DNA of 15,529 bases from an uncultured Bacteroidales bacterium (lineage in GTDB: Bacteria > Bacteroidota > Bacteroidia > Bacteroidales > UBA932). Of this stretch, positions 7,173 through 15,300 are shown piece after piece (position 1 is the stretch's first letter; each line of letters begins with the position of its first letter). The translations under genes were made by a program, and so were the position numbers. Location: NCBI GenBank assembly GCA_946549475.1, contig CAMNQO010000020.1:1-15529 (forward strand), in the 5' to 3' direction. The notes beneath the pieces are model-generated. The model worked only from the letters and a program-made list of their open reading frames with translations. It was not told the origin of the DNA and searched no databases.

Positions 7173-8930
7173 TTAATCAAATGACAGTCCGTCTTTCCAG
7201 CCGGGATTCTGGGTGATTTTACCTTGCGTGAGCACGCGGTCTTCGGTCGGAACAGGATAGAGATAGTCTTTTTCCTCGTCCCAGACGCGTTCGATGTCCG
7301 AATGGACGGTGACCTTGCCGGAAGTCCCCTCGGACAATGCGAGTTCTTCGATGGATTTCACCACGGCCGTACCGGTCGAAGAGGGCATCGTCCCTTCATA
7401 GATGACCAGGTCGTTGACGCCGTCGCCATTGAGGTCGTATGCGCCGACACCGGGGAAATACATTCCGTAGAAAGGCCTTTCAAAGCGCTTGCCGGCCTTC
7501 CAGCGCATCAGGTCCCAATAACGGAAACCTTCGTTGAGGAGTTCGATGGTACGCTCGCGCCGAATCTCGAGGATAACGCCCTTGTTGGTGCCGGTGACGC
7601 CGGGATAACCGGTCTGGGGCGCATCCAGATAAGGGTCCGGATCGGCATTGGCCGTCGCCATGTCCAAGGCGGGCATCCCCACGCGGTCGCGCAGGAGATT
7701 GAGCGAGATATTCAAATCGTCCTGTGTCAGCGTCCCGAGTTCGGCGCAGGCTTCGGCATAATTGAGGCAGACCTCCGCCTTGCGGAAGATGGGCATGTCC
7801 TGCTCGGAGATATTGTAGGAGTCATAATCCGGCTCTGCCACATACTTGACCAGGTGATAGCCGGTCGTGGTGGCGTTGAAGTCGGGAGCGGCCTGATCGG
7901 TGGTTCCCTTGCGGCAATAGCCCGGCGTCCGGATGGTCTGTGCCAGGCGGGGGTCGCGGTCCTGCACTTCGTCGGTGAAAAGCATCTTGTCGAAGTTCGC
8001 CAAATCCGTAAAGCGGGTACCGTCAATCATCAGATAAGAGTTGACGATGTCCTTGGTCAGCCCGGGACGGCCCATCGATGCGCTCAGGTACTTGCCGTTG
8101 CAGTCGTGCGTCAGTCCGATGGCGGCGGCATAGGAACGCGAGAGAACGATCTCGCTCCGGTCGCTTTCCAATTTGTTGAACAGGTCGAGGTAGGGGGTCG
8201 TTCCCTCCTTATAGATGGTATAGGGTGCGCTGTCGAGGAAAATGCGGGAAGCATTGCGGGCCTCCGTCAGGCAATCTTCCCAACCGTCCTGGCCGTGATA
8301 TTTGCGGAAAGTGCCTTCAAACAGGAAAATACGGCTTTTGAGGGCGAGGGCCGTCCAACGGTTGACGGTAAAGACGCTGACCTCGGCCGGGAGATTGTCG
8401 ATGGCGAAATCGATATCCTCCAGGATATGTCCCATCACGACGGCACGGGCATCCCGTCCGCGATACAGCGAAGGGTCGGCGGCATCAAGGGCGGTGGCCA
8501 CCCAGGGCACATCTCCATATCGTTTGACCTTCTCAAAGTAAAAATACGCACGGAAGAAGCGGGCGACCCCGTCATACCGGGCGCGGGCAAGATCGTCGGT
8601 ACACTGATTGGAGTGGTCGAGATAGAAGTTGATGTTGCGCAGCGCCGTCCAACTCCATGTGCCGGCGGTAGAGGGCACAATGCGCGTCCCCATCACCTCG
8701 GCGGAAAGTCCGGTGCCGATGATATAATCCTCCCCTTCCCCATAGACGGAAGCGGCGCCCGGCAGGAGGGTATAGAACTGGTTGGTATAGAGCCGGCACT
8801 CCTCCGCCGACTTGAAATAGGTTTCCGGGCTCAAGCGGTCTTTGGGATCACGCGTAAGGTCGCAGGAGGCCAAAAGGAAAAGAGAGCAAAGGGCGAAAGA
8901 AGCCGTTCGGATCATTTTCTGTTTCATCAT
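7173..8930 (-). CDS. SusD/RagB-family outer-membrane lipoprotein
   Basis: 585 aa. SusD proteins cap the SusC channel on the outside of the cell and bind the ligand. The signal peptide ends in LLASC (Cys23), the classic lipobox of this family. The N-terminal half is TPR-rich (for example FKSAEECRLYTNQFY and YDGVARFFRAYFYFEKVKRYGDVPWV). The C-terminal half carries ILEIRRERTIELLNEG at 453-468, FRYWDLMRWKAG, and the family ending YLYPVPTEDR...ITQNPGW at 108-130 residues into the last segment. An Asp-rich loop, DLNGDGVNDL at about 499-508, resembles a calcium-binding EF-hand loop. Two adjacent ATGs (8930 and 8927) follow a perfect AGGAGG; spacing is 4 nt to the first and 7 nt to the second, so initiation at 8927 (584 aa) is possible. 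The gene lies 13 bp after susC. Ligand specificity cannot be read from the sequence. Confidence 0.97.
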   Translation of the reverse strand: MMKQKMIRTASFALCSLFLLASCDLTRDPKDRLSPETYFKSAEECRLYTNQFYTLLPGAASVYGEGEDYIIGTGLSAEVMGTRIVPSTAGTWSWTALRNINFYLDHSNQCTDDLARARYDGVARFFRAYFYFEKVKRYGDVPWVATALDAADPSLYRGRDARAVVMGHILEDIDFAIDNLPAEVSVFTVNRWTALALKSRIFLFEGTFRKYHGQDGWEDCLTEARNASRIFLDSAPYTIYKEGTTPYLDLFNKLESDRSEIVLSRSYAAAIGLTHDCNGKYLSASMGRPGLTKDIVNSYLMIDGTRFTDLANFDKMLFTDEVQDRDPRLAQTIRTPGYCRKGTTDQAAPDFNATTTGYHLVKYVAEPDYDSYNISEQDMPIFRKAEVCLNYAEACAELGTLTQDDLNISLNLLRDRVGMPALDMATANADPDPYLDAPQTGYPGVTGTNKGVILEIRRERTIELLNEGFRYWDLMRWKAGKRFERPFYGMYFPGVGAYDLNGDGVNDLVIYEGTMPSSTGTAVVKSIEELALSEGTSGKVTVHSDIERVWDEEKDYLYPVPTEDRVLTQGKITQNPGWKDGLSFD

Positions 8931-8934
8931 CGTT

Positions 8935-8940
8935 CCTCCT
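8935..8940 (-). promoter_or_regulatory. Strong Shine-Dalgarno site (AGGAGG) of the susD gene
   Basis: A perfect AGGAGG lies in the 13-bp gap between the SusC stop codon (8944-8946) and the first SusD ATG at 8930. Most other starts in the window have weak or no Shine-Dalgarno sequences, as is usual in Bacteroidetes. This site also argues against the in-frame TTG at 8954 as a start, because that would place the site inside the gene. Confidence 0.7.
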
Positions 8941-8943
8941 TCA

Positions 8944-11900
8944 TTAAAAATCAAGCGTCAGACCGAAAGAAAAGGTCTTGGCATAGGAATAAACATCGCC
9001 GGACCCCGCACTTCCCTGCGTACCGCAGATCTCGGGATCGAGGTACTTGGAATGCATCGGGCTGGCGTACCAGAGATTCTCTCCGGAAAAATACAGACGC
9101 AATTTGCTGATATGGGCCTTCTGCATCCATTTATCGGGGAAGGTATATCCGACAGTCACATTTTTCAGACGGATGTAAGCCACATTCTGGAGATAACGGC
9201 TGTTGGTCCAGTACAGACCGCCGCCGCTGGAGAGGGCGTCATAGCCTCTTGCGCGAGGGAAATAGGCGTCCTTGTTGGTTTCCGACCAGACATCGGACAT
9301 GAAATCACGCCCGACGAAAGAGGTGTACGGACGGGAGTAAGGTCCCCAGAAACGCTGGTTGTCTGCGCCGGAATACCAGTCCTGGTGACCGATGCCCTGG
9401 AAGAAAATGTAGAAGTCGAAACCGAAATACTGGAAACCGGCATGGAAGCCATAAAGGAAACGCGGCTGGCTGTTGCCGATGACGACACGGTCGCCGGAGT
9501 CGTTCAGGGTATCGCTGCCCCGGGAAATGAGCCCGTCGCCGTTGACATCCACATAGCGCATGTCACCGCCCAGGACACCCCGGCTGCCGGGACCGACGGA
9601 ATTGTAATAACCGGAGACGACCTGCGACATATCGACGCGGGATGTGTACTCTGCCGCTTCCGCATCGGACTGGAACAGACCGTCCACGACATAGCCCCAG
9701 ATTTCGCCCAGACGCTTGCCTACATAGGGAGAGGAGATCAGACCGTTGGGATTGTCCGCCTTGGTGTAACGGGCCGTATAGTCGGCCAGGTTGCCGCCGA
9801 CATTGTAGGAGAAGGGCCTGCCGAAAAGTTGGAAACCGCTCTTCCACTCCGCCTGCAGTTCCCAACCGATGGTACGCAGGTCATGCGCGTTGACCTTGGG
9901 CTCGCTGGCCCCGTAGATGGAGGGCAGTTTCTGGCCGGTCGTCAGGATGCCTCTGGTATCACGGATATAGGCATCGGCGCTGAAAGTCAACTTGTCCTGC
10001 CAGAAACCGAAATCCACACCGACATCGGAGGTGGTGACTGTCTCCCAGGTACCGGTGGAAACCGGAGCGGAGACCGTCGCCTGCAATTCCTTGGATGTAC
10101 CGTCGAAGGTATAGTTCATCTGCGAGGTGCTGATGGTCTGATAATAGTCGTAGTAGCCGATGTTCTGGTTGCCCAGCGACCCGTAGGAGAGACGGAGTTT
10201 GGCGTTGTTCATCACCTTCTTGGCTGATGCCATGAAAGGCTCCTCGCTCAAGCGCCAGCCTGCGGAGACCGAAGGAAAGAAACCCCAGCGGTGACCGGGC
10301 AGGAAACGCGACGAACCATCGTAGCGGCCGTTGAACTCCAGCAGGTAGCGGGACTTCCAGTCGTAGGTAGCGCGGAAGAAAAATCCCAGCAGCGCATATT
10401 CGCTGACGCCGCCGGTCAGGGTGCCGACTTCGCCTGTCGCCAGGTTGAAGTCCGACAAATCCTCGGAAAGCAAGTCGTAGCGGCGCACGGTCAGGTCGCG
10501 GTACAGACGGGTCTCATAGTTGGCACCGGCCGTCGCGGTCACATGGTGTCCGGCCCAGGTATTGTCAAAAGCCAGATAGGCATTGGCGACATAGTTGTTC
10601 TGTTCATAGACGATGTCCCGGTAGTAGTCGGGATAATCACTGACGGATTCGGTCTGCACGACGCCGGGATATTGCGAATATTCCACCTTGGCATGACGGG
10701 CGCGCTGGCGCAGGTAACCATATTTGTAGGAGAAATCCGCATTGGCCTTCAGCCAGGGGGTGATGTCTGCCGTCAGCGCCCAGGAGGTCGTCACCTCGAG
10801 GGTGCGCCGGGTCCCCCAGTTCTTGCCGCCCAGGAGCATCGCGCTGTAGCCGTCCATGATGTAGTGGGTGGCGGAGTTGGTCATCGAAGTATGGGAGACC
10901 GCCGTCCCGTCCGGGTTCTGCGGGACCAGCGAGGCCAGGGCGTGCAGGGTGGAAGCGCGGTTGTTGCTGCCGAAATAGTCGTAAGTCCCGTTGTAGAACT
11001 TGGTATTGCTGGACAGGCGCAGCCAGGGACGGATCTTGATGTCCAGTTTGGCCCGGGCGTTGAAAGTATTGAACTTGTCCGGCGCTACACGGTACACACC
11101 CTTCTGGTTGTAGAAGCGGCCGCTGACCATATAACTGACATTCTTTCCGCCGCCGCTCACGGTCACATTGTAATCCTGCGTCGGGCGGGTGTTGTCATAC
11201 ATATAGTTGTACCAGTCGAAGTTGGCCAGATAGACATAGGACATGCGCCCGCCCCGCATTTCGGAGATGACCCAGGGGCGGTCGGGATCCTCGGTCACAT
11301 CGTTGCGCCGCTCCCACAGGCGCTGGTAGTCATACGCCGTATAACTGGTATAAGGCGTACCGCCGCTCGTCATCATGAAGGTATCTGCGATGTAGGCGGA
11401 ATAGTAGCCCCGCGTCTCGAAATCCGTGGAAGTCGTCGGTGCACTGCAGGAGAAACGGGCATCCAGGGAGACCCTGGGCGCCTGGTCGGTCTTGCCGCTC
11501 CTGGTGGTCACGAGGATGACGCCGAAAGCGCCCCTCGCTCCGTAGATGGCTGCGGAGGCAGCGTCCTTCAGAACGGAAATGGACTCGATGTCGTTGGCAT
11601 TGATACGGTCCAGATAGGTCTCGACCCCGTCCACAAGGATAAGCGGAGAACCGCCGTTGGGCGAGGTATTTCCACGGATATTATAAGAGGAAGAGGCATC
11701 CGGGCTGCCCGAAGACTGGGTAATGTTGAGGTTCGGAATCATACCCTGAAGCGCGGAACCCACCTGGGCGACATGCCGGTCCTTGAGTTCGTCCGCCGAG
11801 ACGGCCGAAACCGCTCCCGTCAGATTGACCTTCTTCTGCGTACCGTAACCCACGACCACCGTCTCTTCCAGCATCTGGGAATCGTCGGACAGGACGACAT

Positions 11901-12204
11901 CGACGACGGATTTGCCGCCGATGGCGACTCTTTTGTCCTCAAAACCGATGAAAGAGAAGACAATCTCCGTATCGGGAGACGGGACGGAAGGCAGGACCAG
12001 CACATACTGTCCGTCGAGATCCGCAGAGGCGCCGATGGTCTTTCCGCCGACGGTCACCATTGCGGAGGCTCCGGTGAGCGGCTCGCCGGAAGCATCGCTG
12101 ATTTTTCCCGTGATCTTCACGGGCTCCGCCCCTTGCGCGGACAAGGAGAAGGATGCACCGGCCAGAACGGACAGGAACCACAATAAGGATTTCAATTTTT
12201 TCAT
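8944..12204 (-). CDS. SusC/RagA-family TonB-dependent outer-membrane transporter
   Basis: 1086 aa. This is the outer-membrane beta-barrel that imports the ligand captured by SusD, energised by TonB. A Sec signal peptide covers about residues 1-23 (cleavage near SLSA|QG). A carboxypeptidase-D-regulatory-like domain spans about 30-107 (ITGKISDASGEPLTGAS to VVDVVLSDD). The SusC signature EETVVVGYGTQKKVNLTGAV is at about 113-132, and the plug domain at about 133-237 includes YNIRGNTSPNGGSPLILVDG and IESISVLKDAASAAIYGARG. The rest is a 22-strand-type barrel, with DVNGDGLI near the C-terminus and a final aromatic FGLTLDF. I start at the ATG at 12204, because the frame upstream (to 12309) would bury the signal peptide; AAGGAA lies 10 nt upstream. 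No N-terminal STN domain is present, so signalling through an anti-sigma factor is not indicated. It is followed 13 bp later by susD. Confidence 0.97.
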   Translation of the reverse strand: MKKLKSLLWFLSVLAGASFSLSAQGAEPVKITGKISDASGEPLTGASAMVTVGGKTIGASADLDGQYVLVLPSVPSPDTEIVFSFIGFEDKRVAIGGKSVVDVVLSDDSQMLEETVVVGYGTQKKVNLTGAVSAVSADELKDRHVAQVGSALQGMIPNLNITQSSGSPDASSSYNIRGNTSPNGGSPLILVDGVETYLDRINANDIESISVLKDAASAAIYGARGAFGVILVTTRSGKTDQAPRVSLDARFSCSAPTTSTDFETRGYYSAYIADTFMMTSGGTPYTSYTAYDYQRLWERRNDVTEDPDRPWVISEMRGGRMSYVYLANFDWYNYMYDNTRPTQDYNVTVSGGGKNVSYMVSGRFYNQKGVYRVAPDKFNTFNARAKLDIKIRPWLRLSSNTKFYNGTYDYFGSNNRASTLHALASLVPQNPDGTAVSHTSMTNSATHYIMDGYSAMLLGGKNWGTRRTLEVTTSWALTADITPWLKANADFSYKYGYLRQRARHAKVEYSQYPGVVQTESVSDYPDYYRDIVYEQNNYVANAYLAFDNTWAGHHVTATAGANYETRLYRDLTVRRYDLLSEDLSDFNLATGEVGTLTGGVSEYALLGFFFRATYDWKSRYLLEFNGRYDGSSRFLPGHRWGFFPSVSAGWRLSEEPFMASAKKVMNNAKLRLSYGSLGNQNIGYYDYYQTISTSQMNYTFDGTSKELQATVSAPVSTGTWETVTTSDVGVDFGFWQDKLTFSADAYIRDTRGILTTGQKLPSIYGASEPKVNAHDLRTIGWELQAEWKSGFQLFGRPFSYNVGGNLADYTARYTKADNPNGLISSPYVGKRLGEIWGYVVDGLFQSDAEAAEYTSRVDMSQVVSGYYNSVGPGSRGVLGGDMRYVDVNGDGLISRGSDTLNDSGDRVVIGNSQPRFLYGFHAGFQYFGFDFYIFFQGIGHQDWYSGADNQRFWGPYSRPYTSFVGRDFMSDVWSETNKDAYFPRARGYDALSSGGGLYWTNSRYLQNVAYIRLKNVTVGYTFPDKWMQKAHISKLRLYFSGENLWYASPMHSKYLDPEICGTQGSAGSGDVYSYAKTFSFGLTLDF

Positions 12205-12221
12205 AAGCACATTATTCCTTT

Positions 12222-12353
12222 CTACCAGGGAAACACTTCTTCGTTGTACGGCTCCGTATAGCCGGACACACAGAGCGGATGACGGACGGCGGGAACCGTC
12301 TCTTTGCATTGCGGGGATACATACCCTTCAATATCCGACGGAAATACTGACAT
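12222..12353 (-). CDS. Possible 43-aa peptide gene, or remnant, ending in an FPW tail
   Basis: The 168-bp gap between the beta-helix gene and susC holds an ATG-started frame of 43 codons that ends with TAG 17 bp before the SusC ATG. Its C-terminus, SGYTEPYNEEVFPW, aligns with the C-terminal tail of the Ig-domain lipoprotein in this operon (GGYEEFNENPFPW): G-Y, E, (F/Y)N-E and F-P-W match with one gap. Earlier it has YVSP and PLCVSG. From memory, many short Bacteroidetes peptides share a Y..P...-LC.SG...-E..W layout, but I cannot verify membership. No hydrophobic signal sequence and no Shine-Dalgarno site are seen. It could be a real secreted or signalling peptide, a regulatory leader for susC, or the 3' remnant of a lost gene; an in-frame TAA at 12366-12368 bounds it upstream. 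Confidence 0.4.
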   Translation of the reverse strand: MSVFPSDIEGYVSPQCKETVPAVRHPLCVSGYTEPYNEEVFPW

Positions 12354-12372
12354 GAGATATATAGATTAAAAT

Positions 12373-15300
12373 TCAATTGTTATAAGCACCTTCCCAGGAT
12401 TTCGCAGAACGGGCGTGACCGCGCTGGTCCTTGCCGCTCTTATAGTCCGCCGAGGCATCGTCGATGCTGACCAGCCAGTCATAGAAGTCCGGATCGGTAT
12501 TGTCCAAATCCCCGTTGACATATTGTAAATCTGTCTTGTACGCCCCGTTTTGCAAGAGACTGCCGTTCCAGGACCAGTACGAGTTTTCCCAGGTCGGGTT
12601 GGCCGCATTGCAGGTCCAGGCCAGGTTGCCGAAATAGTCCGTGGTTGCAAAATAAGCCGTCTGAGAGGATGGACGCGCCGGAGAGAGCGTAAGGGTCATA
12701 TCGCTCACCGGACCGGAGGTGACGGCCTGGTGGAATCCCCGGGCTGCCGTTGTTTCCGTACCGGCGGCGTTGTGCGTATCGGAGAGGGTCACGACATAGG
12801 GAGTCGGTGTCTTATCGAACCAGGCGCAGAAGGCGTTGCGGTCGGTCCGGGTACAGCAGATGATGCTGTTGATGATGTGCGTGCGCTGCTGGCTGGATTC
12901 GGAGGTTCCGTCGAAACGAATCAATCCCTCGCCTGTACCGCCCACGGTATTTTCGCCACTCTTGGGAACTCCGATGAGGGAGGAATTGGCGATGGTCAGA
13001 CAGCCCTGCTGATAGTTGATATAGGCGACATTCCAATCGCCCCAGGACTCGGTCATCGTGGTGTTGTTCAGGTGCAGTCCGCCCCAGAAATGCGAAACGA
13101 TGCTGCCGCCGGCCCGGGTGATATAGTTGCGGTAGAAGAGGCTGTTGCTGACATAGACATCGGCTGCGGCATCCCACAAGGCCAGCGCTCCGCCCTGCGT
13201 CGCGCTGTTGTGGATAAAATTGCAATGGTTGATCTTCACCAGACAGGGATTGGCCGCCGTGACGGAAGAAGAAAGTTTGGTGCCGTTGGCTACCGATATG
13301 GCCCCGCCGCAGTCCAGGTTGTATTTGCCTCCGTTCCGCAGGGTATGGTTGTCCCGGAAGGTGCAGTCCGAGATGGTGAAATCGCCTTTCTTCGGGCTCT
13401 GCACGACACCGTCCGACACACTCGGCTCCTCTTCGGTCCCGGCCGCCGTACTGACCTGTCCGTAAGCCAGATGGAGGGCGCCCCCGCTGTTGAACTTGTC
13501 ATTGCTGCCGGTGTAATTGCCGTCGAAGAGACTGCCGCTGATGGTGACGGCTCCGGAAGTCTGGCAATGGACCGCACCGCTCCCCTCAATCGTAGAATAA
13601 TTGCCTGTAAAGGAACAATTGCTGATGCTGAGGGCCGTATTGCAGGAGTCGTAATAACCGGTGGCGGCGAGGGTGGCCGTCGTATTTCCGCCCTTGACAT
13701 CATAAGCCTTGTTGCCGGCATTGCCCACATGGATGGCACCTCCGCCGTAAGTGCAGTAATTGCCGCTGAAGGTACAGCCGCTGAAAGCGATGCTGTTGGC
13801 CGCACCGTCTTCTCCGCCGAAATAGCAGGCTCCGCCCCGGTTGGTCGTGTGATTGTCCGTAAACGTACAATCGGTAAAGGATGCGTCCGTATTTTTATAA
13901 ATGGCGATACAGCCGAAGCCGCTGCTGCTGTTGCGGGCGAAAGCCACGCCGGAGAACGAAAGCTGGTCTTCCCCGGTAAGGCCCGTCGCGCTCACTCGGA
14001 CGGCCGCCGCACCAGCGTTGGCGCTGTTGTCGGAAATGCTTCCACCGATCACTGACAGGGTGCCGCTCTCTACATAAATGCCGGCTCCGCCGCCCCCTGC
14101 CGCATTGGCCGTGATATCCGTACCGGTCAGCGTACAGGCCGCACCCTGAATGAACAGGCCCGCTCCGGCAGAACCGACCGAATCGTCATGGATAAGGCAG
14201 TCCTTCAGGCTCAGGGTACCGGTCTTGGCATAGACCGCCGCACCGCGTCCTTGGGGCAGGTCGTGATTTTTAATCTCACAACCGTCGAGCGTCAGACTTA
14301 CCGTAGCCGTTCCGTTCTGATTGAGATAAACGCCTGCTCCGCCGTTATTTTTGAGACTTTCACCGGCGGCTACATCATTGCCGTCAAAGGTGCAGTCCTT
14401 GAACTGACAGTCAATGTCGCCGGCAGAAAAACTCTGCCCTGTACTGTTGTACACGCCTATCATCGCCGCACCTGCGAAGGAATTGGCCGCTTCGCTGCGA
14501 CACGCATTGCCGCTGAAGGTACACCCCTCGAAAATGACGCGCTTGTAGCGCTGGACGAAGACGGCTCCGCCTTTGCTGACCGTAGAGTTGGTGTAATTGT
14601 CGCTGAACGAGCAATTTTTCACACGGATGACATCATCGGACAAGGTGGTTCCCTCGTCAGAGAGCCACAAGGCGGCCCCGTTTCCGCTCACACCGTCGCC
14701 GATATGATTGCCCTCGAAGCGGCAGTCTTCCAGCGTGACGCTTCCCCGGCCGACTTTAACGGCGGCACCGCTGTTCTGGCTCGCGGAATAAGCGACCGTG
14801 GAATTATTGGTGAAGGTACATCCCGATATGGACACGGAATTGCCGATACCATCAATATTGATGCCGGCTCCGGCACCAGCAGAATTGCCGGAGAAGGTGC
14901 AATCCTTGATCGTCTGGCTGCATTCCGACAGAACGGAGCCTTTGGAATTGACGGCCAGCGCTCCGCCGACGGCGGTATTGGAGTTGTTGCGGAACAGACA
15001 GGAAGCCATTTGCAGGTGATAGACACCTCCGGAGGTTTCGCTTCCGACATAGACCGCCGTATGACCGGTCGCTAAGGAACTACAGTCTTCAAAGACCAGA
15101 CCGAAGACATCATAGATTCCGACGGACTGGATGGAAAGGACATGATAGGAGTCGGAGGAACTTTGCAGCAGGTTTCTCCCGGATAAGATGGTCTCGTTGT
15201 TGGCCGGATCCGATACAGAACCGGCCGTCGGATCGGCCGGATAGCCTCCGATCAGTTTGAGTTTGCGGTAAGTCGTCCGGCCGCTGTCCGAAAATTTGGG

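Noticed and set aside
8931..8954. Start of SusD at the TTG at 8954
   Set aside because: It would overlap the SusC stop region and place the AGGAGG site inside the gene; the ATGs at 8930/8927 follow that site at good spacing.
12205..12309. N-terminal extension of SusC to an upstream start at 12309
   Set aside because: The extra 35 residues are Arg/Ser-rich, would bury the signal peptide, and overlap the 43-codon ORF in another frame.
12222..12353. RiPP precursor interpretation of the 43-codon ORF
   Set aside because: No radical-SAM, ATP-grasp, lanthipeptide or peptidase-transporter gene is present in the window, so there is no maturation machinery to support it.
12354..12500. Promoter directly upstream of the 43-codon ORF or susC
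   Set aside because: I found no TAnnTTTG element with an upstream TTTG at 19-21 nt on the minus strand in or near the 168-bp gap.
5137..14055. Further plus-strand open frames of 295-631 codons (for example 5137-6810, 7224-9110, 10291-12186, 12550-14055)
   Set aside because: All mirror real minus-strand genes codon by codon and have no signal peptides, domains or start-site signals of their own.
13100..15060. Regularly spaced similar short sequences that might suggest a CRISPR or tandem-repeat array
   Set aside because: They are degenerate codon-level echoes of the C-T-F-x-x-N and GGA coils (longest exact match I noticed is 18 bp at 13759-13776 and 14506-14523), with irregular spacing and an intact reading frame.
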